Source of the DNA: Thaumarchaeota archaeon casp-thauma3
GTDB lineage: Archaea; Thermoproteota; Nitrososphaeria; Nitrososphaerales; Nitrosopumilaceae
NCBI GenBank assembly: GCA_001510275.1
Contig: LFEY01000002.1
Location: 1 to 41,360 of the forward strand
Direction: 5' to 3'
Length of the DNA stretch: 41,360 bases
The position numbers and the translations under genes are program-made. Below the pieces are notes generated by a model. The model made no database searches. It saw only the letters and a program-made list of their open reading frames with translations, and was not told where the DNA came from. This document shows positions 7,724-15,916 of this stretch, in pieces; positions within the stretch are counted from its first letter, which is position 1, and the number at the start of each line of letters is the position of its first letter.

Positions 7724-8017
7724 TTAGATTATTGAAAAACTAAATCCAAGGATAATATCTATTATCAGTAGAACAACTCCTAACTTTAGACAATTCTTAG
7801 CCTTTTTTGGGTCATCGTCTTTTATTACAAACCATGCTATAACACCACCAATAATACCAAAAATTATTGGTAAAAGATACCATAAACCTGAGACCTGTTT
7901 TTGGTTTCACTCAAAAGTCTTACTAGTCCTTAAAATTCGATAGCCACAATTTGCACAAAGATTAATTTTATCATCAAATCTAAGTTCTCCACATTTTCCA
8001 CATCTAGAATAAGCCAT
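7724..8017 (-). pseudogene. Zinc-ribbon / two-TM membrane protein gene interrupted by an in-frame TGA
   Basis: One frame runs from the ATG at 8017 to the TAA at 7724-7726 (98 codons) with a single internal stop, TGA at 7907-7909. The first 36 residues are a zinc ribbon (CGKCGEL and CANCGYR). After the TGA the same frame encodes a linker (NQKQVSG), a TM segment beginning LWYLLPIIFGIIGGVIAW, the charged turn KDDDPKKAKNC, and a second TM. Archaeal proteins with a zinc ribbon followed by exactly this LLPIxFGIIGG / KDDDPKKA part are a known architecture, so this looks like one gene broken by a point stop rather than two genes. Either half, or a read-through product, might still be made. Confidence 0.7.
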
Positions 8018-8031
8018 AACACATTCACAAC

Positions 8032-8055
8032 ATACTATGGAAAAAGAGTTTAGAA
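8032..8055 (-). promoter_or_regulatory. Shared leader/promoter block, copy 2
   Basis: Second copy of the 24-nt block described at 7691, immediately upstream (minus strand) of the zinc-ribbon gene start at 8017. The leader of the next gene upstream (start 8318) also has a TAGTATG element followed by a similar GTTCAATAATG stretch, so the three minus-strand micro-genes may share a control signal. Confidence 0.45.
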
Positions 8056-8078
8056 TGTCCTAACTGTAATGAATAATA

Positions 8079-8318
8079 CTAATGTGACCAATGGTCATGG
8101 TCTGAACTACAATTACTACATTTACAACAATTACAATTCTTCTTTTCTCTATCTTTCAAAATTTTAGATAAAACTATCGAACCTATTCCAACAGCTACAA
8201 GAATTATGCCTAGAGAAGTAACTAGTGGAGTATCACTAGGTGAAACAATAGATATTCCTAATACAGATAAACCAAATAATATCAAAAGAACTCCAAAAAT
8301 CGTTGTGAATAGTTTCAC
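8079..8318 (-). CDS. Two-TM protein with Cys/His-rich C-terminal tail
   Basis: 79 residues, GTG start at 8318. TM1 at about 4-25 and TM2 at about 31-50 form a hairpin; after a charged stretch (KILKDREKK) the tail is NCNCCKCSNCSSDHDHWSH, with five cysteines and three histidines in under twenty residues. Such a tail should bind a soft metal (Cu or Zn), facing the cytoplasm if the hairpin topology is right. Neighbours on the same strand are also tiny zinc-ribbon/membrane genes. No family name recognised. Confidence 0.65.
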   Translation of the reverse strand: MKLFTTIFGVLLILFGLSVLGISIVSPSDTPLVTSLGIILVAVGIGSIVLSKILKDREKKNCNCCKCSNCSSDHDHWSH

Positions 8319-8340
8319 ACATTATTGAACATCATACTAA

Positions 8341-8640
8341 GAATTAAAGGATAATTGTGGGTCTTACCCCCAAACCCCTGCCTGAAGATGGTATGAAAAG
8401 TGTCATCAAATGTGTGTTGGTGTGTTAGTTTAGTATCTAAGAATTATTAATCTCGTTTACTGTTTTTTACAGATACATTTAGGGCGTTTTAGATGACACT
8501 TGTTACAATAATGTCTTTGTGTTCGAGTTACTGCCATAGTCAAACATTTCGAGTAAGTGAATAAATGTTTACTGTTTGACCTTGCTCTGAAGGGAGAAGT
8601 GACATCAGAATATGCGTTGTGTTAGTTTAGAAAAATAAAA
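8341..8640. other. Gene-free 300-nt block with direct and inverted repeats
   Basis: No convincing ORF. It holds an imperfect direct repeat, 8399-8433 and 8598-8630, both starting AGTGWCATCA and ending TGTGTTAGTTTAG. The start of the first copy (AGTGTCATC, 8399-8407) is perfectly complementary to GATGACACT at 8492-8500. At 8539-8580 two helices compete: GTCAAAC with GTTTGAC (8539-8545/8574-8580) and AAACATTT with AAATGTTT (8542-8549/8563-8570). A tight GGGTCTTACCC hairpin is at about 8360. A GTTCGAG at 8521 resembles a tRNA T-loop but has no stem. Candidate small RNA or regulatory region. Confidence 0.4.
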
Positions 8641-8647
8641 AATACTG

Positions 8648-8815
8648 TTACACACAGCAGATGGATTTTTTGAAATCTTCAGAATTTCTTTCAAAATTGC
8701 ATTCTTTACATACTTGCCAACTTCTTTTCTTTAGAACTGAGAATACTGACTCATAACTTACAGAATACATTTTTCCGCCACACGATGGACATGATAATGG
8801 AATATCTATTTGCAT
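8648..8815 (-). CDS. Small zinc-ribbon protein (55 aa)
   Basis: Residues 7-14 contain CPSCGG and later CKECNF, a four-Cys zinc ribbon; a further Cys pair lies at the extreme C terminus (SICCV). An upstream in-frame ATG at 8851 exists, but the start at 8815 (MQIDIPLSCPS) is preferred because a CTTATATTC box lies about 26 nt before it on the minus strand. The longer form would include the box inside its coding region. Function unknown; may bind RNA, DNA or protein. Confidence 0.65.
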   Translation of the reverse strand: MQIDIPLSCPSCGGKMYSVSYESVFSVLKKRSWQVCKECNFERNSEDFKKSICCV

Positions 8816-8872
8816 GAAATTATATTGTCTAATTTTGAATATAAGGCGCACGTAGAATTTATCAATCGTTCA

Positions 8873-9760
8873 TTAATTCTCAGAATCTTCTAATTGTTTA
8901 TCTAGTATTTCTTGATTGAATTGTTCAAGAACTTCCTTTGGAATTGAAATCATATCAAGATATACCTGTCTTGCTTCTTCATATGTTCCACCATTAGCAA
9001 TAATCTCATCTCTGAGTTTTTGTGCATCCTCAAATGTATTCTTTGTAAAGTTGAGTTGGCTTGCAATCAAATCTTTTATCTCTGGATTGAGACTATTGAT
9101 GTAATCATCATACTGATATCCTCCATAAGTTCCATTACCTAGATTGGATTCATCAATGGCTTTGTTTCTTAGATTTTCAGCAATAATTCTTTGCTCTTCT
9201 AGATACATTTGCTCGTCTGCAAGTTCACGATATTCTTCCTCTTCTATAATTAATTCTTCAAACAATCCTTGATAATATCTGAATAAAGTTTGTCCAATTG
9301 GGTTTTTCTCAAAATCACTTTCATTTGCGTATAGATATTTTCTTGCTTCATCTGTAGATAATTTTTCTTCTAATATTGAAACTTTGGAGACATCTCCATT
9401 TACTTGAAATTGGCTACTTGATAATCCTGTCATGCCATTTAATGATGCAATCACATTAACTGCATATGTTCCTGGAATTCGTTGAAAGTCTTTGAATTCT
9501 CCTGTAAATACTCCATATTGATCAGTAAATGCTAATGTAGTGTCTGAACCTGCTCTAATGAAAACTTCTGCTTCACTTATTGGCTTGTATGCATGGTCTA
9601 CTACTTTGCCTGACACTACTACTGTCTCTCCTGAGTGGATATCTCCTTTCACATCTAACTCAATAATTAACTCCCATAACTCTGCTTGTGATACTGGAAT
9701 GAATGAAAATATCATTAAAAATGAAAATAATCCAATTATTATTGCCTTGTTTTTAAACAC
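8873..9760 (-). CDS. Secreted/surface protein with Ig-like (carboxypeptidase-regulatory-like) domain and helical tail
   Basis: 295 residues. A signal peptide (hydrophobic 8-22, then PVSQAEL) suggests export. Residues about 30-120 form a beta-sandwich of the CNA-B/carboxypeptidase-regulatory kind (GETVVVSGKVVDHAYKPISE, then VFIRAG and FTDQYGVFTGEF). Residues about 130-290 are acidic and helical (EELIIEEEEYRELADEQM). No C-terminal TM, so it is free or surface-bound. It lies on the minus strand with the micro-genes but has its own leader. Surface adhesion or structural role is a guess. Confidence 0.7.
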   Translation of the reverse strand: MFKNKAIIIGLFSFLMIFSFIPVSQAELWELIIELDVKGDIHSGETVVVSGKVVDHAYKPISEAEVFIRAGSDTTLAFTDQYGVFTGEFKDFQRIPGTYAVNVIASLNGMTGLSSSQFQVNGDVSKVSILEEKLSTDEARKYLYANESDFEKNPIGQTLFRYYQGLFEELIIEEEEYRELADEQMYLEEQRIIAENLRNKAIDESNLGNGTYGGYQYDDYINSLNPEIKDLIASQLNFTKNTFEDAQKLRDEIIANGGTYEEARQVYLDMISIPKEVLEQFNQEILDKQLEDSEN

Positions 9761-9934
9761 AGATCCTCCTTCTGATTTTTGTTGTTAAGACAAAGTATGA
9801 AGAACAATTTACTATTCTTTAATTTTATTTGAGTAACTTTATTCATTTTGAGACTAGAAATTTTCTTGTGCGCTGTGAAATAGACTTCTAACTTTCCTTT
9901 TAAATGAGAAAAAATTCAAATTCATCTATTGTTT

Positions 9935-10081
9935 ATGACTAGTAAGATGATTTGTGCTGCATGTGAGACAAGAAAGCATTTCGAGTGTATTGATTGCGTG
10001 AATAATCATGAAACTCATCTATGTGCTTGTGATTGTCATGATGAAAATACTGAACCACATCCAACCGGTAAATCTCATTAA
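9935..10081 (+). CDS. Cys/His-rich micro-protein (48 aa)
   Basis: ATG at 9935, TAA at 10079-10081. Motifs in order: CAAC, then CIDC, then a tight CACDCHD run, with further His residues (HETH, EPHPTG, SH end). About 8 Cys and 5 or more His in 48 residues implies binding of two or more metal ions, a B-box-like or treble-clef-like knuckle. A TTTTAAATG box at 9898-9906 is 29 nt upstream, so it is probably transcribed alone and leaderless. It ends 2 nt before the convergent PAC2 gene. Confidence 0.6.
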   Translation: MTSKMICAACETRKHFECIDCVNNHETHLCACDCHDENTEPHPTGKSH

Positions 10082-10083
10082 AC

Positions 10084-10764
10084 TTAATTTTTGAATTTTC
10101 TTTCAATCTCTTGGGCTATAACTTCTAACTGATTTGTATCTCCCAACTTTCTGTAGGTTAGTTTTTCAAGGGTTTTGATAATACTAATTGCTGCCCTGTA
10201 CTGTGGAATTTCAGGCGCATTTAGTTCTCCATACATCCCTATTCCCTGAATTCCATTTTTCTTTGCAAACCCTAGAATCAATCCGTTGAATCCAGTAATT
10301 ATTGACTTTTGGGGAGTTATCTCCACATCAAGCCCCTCCATCTGTTTTGTTAACTCTATAGATGTTGTAGTGATGTATGTTTTAGGATTATTATCTAAAA
10401 CTCTGTTAGTATGAAAACCTCCAAGTGTGTAGATAAATTTTGCAGAATATTTTTTTGCAACATCTATTACATCTTGACACAAAGCGTTTATTTCATTATT
10501 ACTTTGAGGTTGCCCCTTTCCTCCACCAAATAATATCAAGTCATCTGTGTATTTATATTCCCAACTCTCATTTGGAAGATCAATATATCCTCCTTTATCT
10601 ACTACATATGTTGGGTATGATGTTTTTGCAATTCTGAATGTTTTTGTTCTCAAAGAATCATTAATGAAATTTATTACAATACTTCCAACATTTCCCATAT
10701 CTTGCATTGCTGCAATTACAATCGGTTTTTCTATAGTTGGTTCTTCATCTTGTGTAAACTCCAT
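10084..10764 (-). CDS. PAC2-family protein (proteasome assembly chaperone-like)
   Basis: 226 residues, the normal size for archaeal PAC2 proteins. Diagnostic stretches are the early strand VIAAMQDMGNVGSIVINFI, the DDLILFGGGKGQP loop, FIYTLGGFHTNR and SIITGFNGLILGFA. Eukaryotic PAC2 helps assemble proteasome alpha rings; archaeal members are also seen as stand-alone ATP-grasp-associated proteins, and their role is unproven. Its divergent/convergent neighbours give no pathway link. The start at 10764 is the ATG of MEFTQDEEP. Confidence 0.85.
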   Translation of the reverse strand: MEFTQDEEPTIEKPIVIAAMQDMGNVGSIVINFINDSLRTKTFRIAKTSYPTYVVDKGGYIDLPNESWEYKYTDDLILFGGGKGQPQSNNEINALCQDVIDVAKKYSAKFIYTLGGFHTNRVLDNNPKTYITTTSIELTKQMEGLDVEITPQKSIITGFNGLILGFAKKNGIQGIGMYGELNAPEIPQYRAAISIIKTLEKLTYRKLGDTNQLEVIAQEIERKFKN

Positions 10765-10820
10765 AATTTTTCTGAAATCTAATGAATTTTAAACGTATAC
10801 TGTGCATAAAAAAACTGGTT

Positions 10821-11213
10821 TTACGAATAGTATTTTTTAAAACCTTTGTCAGTTGGATAAAGTTCTATTTTATTTCCAACAATTCCATTTTTCTTTACTA
10901 CTTTCATTAATCCCTGATCTTCTAAATCTTTCAAAATATTTTCTAATTCCTGATTATCTATGTTGAGATTTTTTTGAATTTTATTGAAATCTTTGACTCC
11001 CCCATTTAACTCTCCTAGAACTCGGGCCTCTTTGTTTTGTGGTCTTTGAATTGATTCTTGCTTTTGCTCTATTCCTGACTCGCTTGGATTAAACTTATTT
11101 TCCGCAGGTGTGATGTTTCTTTTTTGCCACTTTCTCACTAAACGAGGAAGTATTCTTGCTAATGGAATTATAAAAAATATCAGGTAAATCCAGTAAAATC
11201 CCTCTTCGACCAT
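10821..11213 (-). CDS. Membrane-anchored winged-helix protein
   Basis: 130 residues. One TM near the N terminus (YWIYLIFFIIPLARILPRLV, about 7-26) followed by a basic linker, then a C-terminal winged helix at about 60-130 (EARVLGELNGGVKDFNKIQKN and ILKDLEDQGLMKVVKKNG, then YPTDKGFKKYYS). The TM places the DNA-binding-type domain on the cytoplasmic face. Such membrane-tethered HTH proteins occur in archaea; the target is unknown. Confidence 0.7.
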   Translation of the reverse strand: MVEEGFYWIYLIFFIIPLARILPRLVRKWQKRNITPAENKFNPSESGIEQKQESIQRPQNKEARVLGELNGGVKDFNKIQKNLNIDNQELENILKDLEDQGLMKVVKKNGIVGNKIELYPTDKGFKKYYS

Positions 11214-11418
11214 GCCTAAAAATACATTTAATGATTCATTATTTGTTATTTTGTATCGTTAACTAGTCCACTTTGAGCCTAGCGATCTGCGAGTGAAATT
11301 TTTTCTTATAGTATTAAACATTGTCATATTTTAACTCTTGTAGATTTTTGATTAGTTTATCAATGATCTCTAAAACATGAAAGATTCATAAGGCAAAAAA
11401 ACTTTCACACGACAAATT

Positions 11419-13143
11419 ATGGAAACAACCATGGAAACCATTGGCACATTGGAATATGTTCTTGATAAATATTCCAAAATATGGAGTTGGAAAATTGTTG
11501 GCGATCGTGCAGTAAACATGATCTCAAGACTAGTCCCTGAAGCTTGGTATGGTGAAAATGTAAACGAAGTAATTATCCCTGACAGTACTGAAAACGTAAA
11601 ACAAATCAAACTAATTATGGATAGATATCCACTTGAAATTTTATCAAAGCATGCATGGCAAAGAAAAATTGTAAAGACATTTGCACCAAAACCTACTTTA
11701 CCTCCAGTAAAACATAAACTAAAACGCGCAAAAGCTGGTGAGCAATTCCGAGGAAAGCTCTTAAATTTTCAAAAAGAAGGTCTAGACTTTTTACTAAAGT
11801 CTTCTGGTAATGCATTACTAGCTGATGAGATGGGACTTGGAAAAACTGTGGAGACATTATCTTATGTAGCTACTGAAAAGAAAACATTTCCTGTACTTGT
11901 TATCGCACCATTAGTTACATTACATAACTGGGAGAGAGAAATTGAAAAATTTCTAAAGAAAAAAAGTAGAAATGGACGGATAATAGAATCAGAAACCCCT
12001 AGCGTTACACTCATTCGAACTGGAAAATCTCAAGAACTTCCAAAGAGTGACATTTACGTAATTAATTATGAATTACTTTTCAAAAGAGATAATGATTTGG
12101 CAAAACTTGGAATAAAGACCATAGTTTGTGATGAGGTACATAATCTAAGATCCAAAACCACTCAGAAATACAAGGCAGTCAAAAAACTTGCAGCTGTTCC
12201 TTCAGTTTTATATAGAATTGGTCTTTCAGGAACTCCAATTTACAATCGAGGTTCGGAAATTTGGCCAATAATTGATATCATAAAGCCGGGGTTACTTGGA
12301 AGTTTTAAGGAATTTTGTGAGTATTTTTGTTATGTCAATGAAAAAGGAAAGGCCATTGTTTTAGAAAATAAACGAGCCTCACTTAGACATGAATTACAAA
12401 AACATGTAATGCTAAGAAGGAAAAAATCTGATGTTCTAAAAGAACTAAAAGATAAAGTTCGTTATAAAGAAGTCATTGCATCTGATACTGATTATTATCT
12501 TGAAGAACTTGATAAAATTTGGAAGAAGCTTGAAGAAGAACAAAAAAATGCAGAAACTGCATTCTCAAAGTCGGCATCATATCAACGAGCAATTCAAAGT
12601 GAGAGACAGATTGCAGGTATTGCAAAACTTCCTCATGTGATAAATTTTGTTAAAAACATTATGGAGATTGAAGAAAGTGTTGTAGTGTTTTGTCACCACA
12701 GGGCAATTCATACACTACTTCATAAAAGTCTTCAGGAATTTTCCCCTGTTGCTATAATTGGTGGACAAACAGATTCATTTAGACAGGATCAGATTGATAA
12801 ATTCCAAAATGGAGAATCAAAATTAATGATTGCTGGTCTTCGTGCAGGAAACGTTGGAATCAACTTGACTAGAGCAAAATATGTCATCTTTGCAGAACTT
12901 GATTGGAGTCCTGCAGTTCACAGACAAGCAGAAGATAGACTACACAGAATCGGTCAGAAAAATACTGTCTTTGCGTACTACTTGATTGGACACGGAACAC
13001 TAGATGATCATGTTGCAAATATTTTAGTAGATAAGAGTTTTGAGATTGATGCAATAATGGATGAGTCAGTTGACAACTATGAAAATAAGAACAAGGCAGA
13101 ACTCATCTTAGCTCAAATACAAGACAAGATTCGCTCAAAATAA
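11419..13143 (+). CDS. SNF2/Rad54-family DNA translocase (helicase superfamily 2)
   Basis: 574 residues. Motifs seen in order: Q-like LLNFQKEGLDFLL, motif I DEMGLGKT at 136-143, motif Ia VIAPLVTLHNWEREI, motif II DEVH at 238-241, motif III GLSGTPIYNR, motif V GLRAGNVGINLTRA and motif VI RQAEDRLHRIGQ. All are intact, so it should be an ATP-driven dsDNA translocase. Only about 110 residues precede the core and there is no extra chromatin-type domain, as in compact archaeal SNF2 proteins. Role: DNA remodelling or repair. Its stop is directly followed by that of the convergent wHTH gene. Confidence 0.95.
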   Translation: METTMETIGTLEYVLDKYSKIWSWKIVGDRAVNMISRLVPEAWYGENVNEVIIPDSTENVKQIKLIMDRYPLEILSKHAWQRKIVKTFAPKPTLPPVKHKLKRAKAGEQFRGKLLNFQKEGLDFLLKSSGNALLADEMGLGKTVETLSYVATEKKTFPVLVIAPLVTLHNWEREIEKFLKKKSRNGRIIESETPSVTLIRTGKSQELPKSDIYVINYELLFKRDNDLAKLGIKTIVCDEVHNLRSKTTQKYKAVKKLAAVPSVLYRIGLSGTPIYNRGSEIWPIIDIIKPGLLGSFKEFCEYFCYVNEKGKAIVLENKRASLRHELQKHVMLRRKKSDVLKELKDKVRYKEVIASDTDYYLEELDKIWKKLEEEQKNAETAFSKSASYQRAIQSERQIAGIAKLPHVINFVKNIMEIEESVVVFCHHRAIHTLLHKSLQEFSPVAIIGGQTDSFRQDQIDKFQNGESKLMIAGLRAGNVGINLTRAKYVIFAELDWSPAVHRQAEDRLHRIGQKNTVFAYYLIGHGTLDDHVANILVDKSFEIDAIMDESVDNYENKNKAELILAQIQDKIRSK

Positions 13144-13755
13144 CTAAATCTCTAATCTATCTTTTAGTTTAGATAATTTTTCAGTAATCTTCTCTTTTTC
13201 TAATTGGTCAATTTGAGACTCTTGAATATCTCTTACAATCTCATCGATTATACTTAGAATTTCTACTGATTTGGATTCAGCAAAGTTGATGTTGTCAAAT
13301 CCTTCTGTTTCTGTCTTTTCAATTTCTTCTATTCCTTCAGGTAATATCTCGTAAACTTTGATAATTCTGTTTTCTTGCCTTTGTGGTGACATTAAGACAA
13401 ATTGATTTTTTCTTAATTTTTCAATATCTTCTATTAGTTTGTCTTCAGGTGTTCTAAGAATGTCTGAAATTTGTTTCATACTGCAAGACTTTACTTGAAG
13501 AAGACGCAAGATTTTTGCCCATGTTGGGACATTATTACTCCAAAGAATATCTCGTGCAAGATCTGTAATGGAAAAAGAACCATCTGTATTTAGTGATATT
13601 AGTTTTCTGTCTTTTAATGATGCAAGGGCATCAAGAATTCTTCCAACTCCTAATCTCTTTAATACTGATTTTTCTAGATTATCTTCATTAAATGTTCCAT
13701 TCTCTTTAATTGCTAAATCTAAAACTTCTAAATCCACAGTTCCTATTTTCCTCAT
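13144..13755 (-). CDS. Winged-helix regulator-like protein with C-terminal coiled coil
   Basis: 203 residues. Two helix-turn-helix-like parts: about 5-75 (RLGVGRILDALASLKDRKLI, then FSITDLARDILW) and about 80-135 (KILRLLQVKSCSMKQISDIL then IEDIEKLRKNQFVLM). The C-terminal about 45 residues are a charged coiled coil (DIQESQIDQLEKEKITEKLS) probably used to dimerise. No ligand-binding domain. Likely transcription regulator, target unknown. Convergent with the SNF2 gene; upstream side faces the superoxide dismutase gene. Confidence 0.7.
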   Translation of the reverse strand: MRKIGTVDLEVLDLAIKENGTFNEDNLEKSVLKRLGVGRILDALASLKDRKLISLNTDGSFSITDLARDILWSNNVPTWAKILRLLQVKSCSMKQISDILRTPEDKLIEDIEKLRKNQFVLMSPQRQENRIIKVYEILPEGIEEIEKTETEGFDNINFAESKSVEILSIIDEIVRDIQESQIDQLEKEKITEKLSKLKDRLEI

Positions 13756-13870
13756 GTTTTACATCCCTCTTCAAGATTTATCATCTTTTCTATGTTATTA
13801 CAAAATGTTTTTTAAAAAAGCACTTAATTTTGTTCTTGAAGAATATATGTGGATTCAAATAATTTGATTT

Positions 13871-14494
13871 ATGGTTCAATATCAACTTCCAAAGTTGTCT
13901 TATGGATATGATGAGTTAGAACCATTCATTGATACAGAAACAATGAAAATTCATCATCAAAAACATCATCAAGCATATGTTGATGGATTAAATAAATCCC
14001 TTGAACAAGTTGGTAGTGAATTTCATCCTCAATACATTTCATCCATTCTCTCTGATCTAAAATCAATTCCTGAATTAGGTCGAAGTGCAGTCAACTTTTT
14101 TGGTGGGGGGTTTGAGAATCATCGAATATTTTGGGAAACAATGACTCCAAACAGTGAAGGTGAACCTGGAGGAAAATTAGAAGATTCAATTGATGTTTAT
14201 TTTGATAACTTTGAGAATTTCAAGAAAGTTTTTTCTAAAACAGCTACTGCAATTCAAGGAAGTGGTTGGTGTTGGTTGGTTTTCAATCCAACTTATAATA
14301 AAATTGAAATCATTACAACGCAAAACCAGGACAGTCCTTGGACAGTTCAAAAAACACCTTTGTTGGGATTGGATGTTTGGGAGCATGCATACTATCTAAA
14401 GTATCAAAACAAAAGACCAGATTATGTAAAGGCTTGGTGGAATGTTGTTAATTGGGATTATGTGGGAAATCGGTTCTCTGAACTTTCTGAATAA
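13871..14494 (+). CDS. sod: Superoxide dismutase, Fe/Mn family
   Basis: 207 residues, full length. Converts superoxide to oxygen and hydrogen peroxide. Metal ligands are His28 (MKIHHQKHH), His84 (GGGFENHRIFW), Asp168 and His172 (GLDVWEHAYY). The active-site glutamine lies in the C-terminal domain in the NQDSP stretch (about 152-156), the arrangement usual for Mn-type enzymes; Fe-type enzymes usually carry it earlier, so manganese or cambialistic use is favoured. GSGWCWLVFN and the WWNVVNWDYV signature are also present. It probably protects the ammonia-oxidising respiratory chain. The next gene starts 50 nt on. Confidence 0.95.
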   Translation: MVQYQLPKLSYGYDELEPFIDTETMKIHHQKHHQAYVDGLNKSLEQVGSEFHPQYISSILSDLKSIPELGRSAVNFFGGGFENHRIFWETMTPNSEGEPGGKLEDSIDVYFDNFENFKKVFSKTATAIQGSGWCWLVFNPTYNKIEIITTQNQDSPWTVQKTPLLGLDVWEHAYYLKYQNKRPDYVKAWWNVVNWDYVGNRFSELSE

Positions 14495-14544
14495 ATATCT
14501 GATTTGGACAAATTCTTTTAAACAAAAATCAGATCCTTCTTTAC

Positions 14545-15804
14545 ATGAACAAGAGTCTAAGATATATTGCAATTCTAGCAATAATCCCCTTGTTTACAAC
14601 AGGATTGACAACTGATTATTTCACAGATGCCAACGCTATCAAAAGCCAAGGCACTGGAACATCAAAATATGGTTCCCAAACTAATATTTGTGGATTAAAT
14701 CTATGTTCTGAAATTCCAGGAGGCAAAGCTGCTTGGATGGCAGAACAAGGTCAAACAACTCCTGTAGCACCAGTTACAGAAAAGAAAAATGAAATGGAAA
14801 AAGATGATTCCATGATGGAAAAAGTAACTGAAGCTGACTTGGGGTCTGTACTTAGATTATCGAGAGCAAATGTTCCGGCAACAATTCCTTTGCATCAAGG
14901 GTACTATGACAGTGGAAAAGTTTTCTTTATCATCACTGACTCTAGTGATCCTACACATGCAGAAATTATTACAAAGAATCAAGGTTGGCAAGTAGAACTT
15001 GCTCCTTTATTGAAGAATGCTCCTGATGAAGCACTTTCAAGAACATACATGTTTACCAACGGCATTAATGGCAATGGGATACATGGATTCCAAGGTGAAG
15101 TCTTTACAAGTACTCCTGCACAAGCAGACGTGTACAGCGCATTGGCTTCTCATGTTCATGTAACATGGAATGAAAGTAGTACACCAAGAGTACTTGATTC
15201 AGATGCAATGATTATGGAGGCAGTTGATAACGGAGAAATTACATTAACAGAAGTTGATGTAGTTTTAAATATGCCACAAATTGTTTGGCCCGATGGTAAG
15301 ATGATGGTTAAAGATGTAACTTTAACTGATACTACGCCTTACGGTGGTGGTCAAGTTCTTGATATCAATACAGAAGAGATGAATGTAACTTTCATTGCTC
15401 ATCGCGGATGGGGTCCAGATGGCAGAACTATCTATTACATTGTAACAGATGCTACTCCTAGTGGTCCTGCCGGAATGATGGGTGTTGTAAATGCATCAAC
15501 CTCTGCAAGCTTAATTGCAAATTCAGCAGCAGTAGATTTGTTTCAGTTCAAAAATGGTTTGACAGGTACTGGTCCATTAGGATTTCAACCTGGAATTGCA
15601 GCAGGAGCTCCTGGCGATGTAAACTATTCTCCTATGTGGAGAATTTTTATGATTGGCTGGGGTAATCCTGAAAATGCACAAGTTCTAGAAACCATTGATG
15701 ATATGAACGCATATCGAGAAGCTGGTTTGATCAACATTGGTATTGCACGTCCAATGGATAGTGACCATATTGTTAACTGTCCATTTATTGATCCATTCCA
15801 ATAA
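14545..15804 (+). CDS. Secreted protein with a duplicated domain
   Basis: 419 residues. A signal peptide (IAILAIIPLFTTGLTT, cleavage near DANA) sends it out of the cell. After a Met/Glu-rich linker (about 70-95) come two copies of one domain, about 105-260 and 275-418. Matching parts are GYYDSGKVFFIITD versus GRTIYYIVTD, FTNGINGNGIHGFQGEVF versus FKNGLTGTGPLGFQPGI, and HVHVTWNESSTPRVLDS versus RIFMIGWGNPENAQVLE. The family is common in marine ammonia-oxidising archaea as an abundant exported protein but I cannot name its function. A TTTTAAAC box is about 26 nt upstream of the ATG. Metal or copper binding is possible but unproven. Confidence 0.7.
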   Translation: MNKSLRYIAILAIIPLFTTGLTTDYFTDANAIKSQGTGTSKYGSQTNICGLNLCSEIPGGKAAWMAEQGQTTPVAPVTEKKNEMEKDDSMMEKVTEADLGSVLRLSRANVPATIPLHQGYYDSGKVFFIITDSSDPTHAEIITKNQGWQVELAPLLKNAPDEALSRTYMFTNGINGNGIHGFQGEVFTSTPAQADVYSALASHVHVTWNESSTPRVLDSDAMIMEAVDNGEITLTEVDVVLNMPQIVWPDGKMMVKDVTLTDTTPYGGGQVLDINTEEMNVTFIAHRGWGPDGRTIYYIVTDATPSGPAGMMGVVNASTSASLIANSAAVDLFQFKNGLTGTGPLGFQPGIAAGAPGDVNYSPMWRIFMIGWGNPENAQVLETIDDMNAYREAGLINIGIARPMDSDHIVNCPFIDPFQ

Positions 15805-15916
15805 GATCTAATCTTTTTTTATTTTTTTCCATATCCTTGAAAATATCTTTTTCATCAAGTAGAAGGTCATTTTGTGCCACAGGCAAGTTAATAGGCTTAA
15901 TTTAGGCACAAAAAAT

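Noticed and set aside
8515-8545. GTTCGAG resembling a tRNA T-loop
   Set aside because: The bases on each side do not form the five-pair T stem, and no D-arm or acceptor stem is found nearby.
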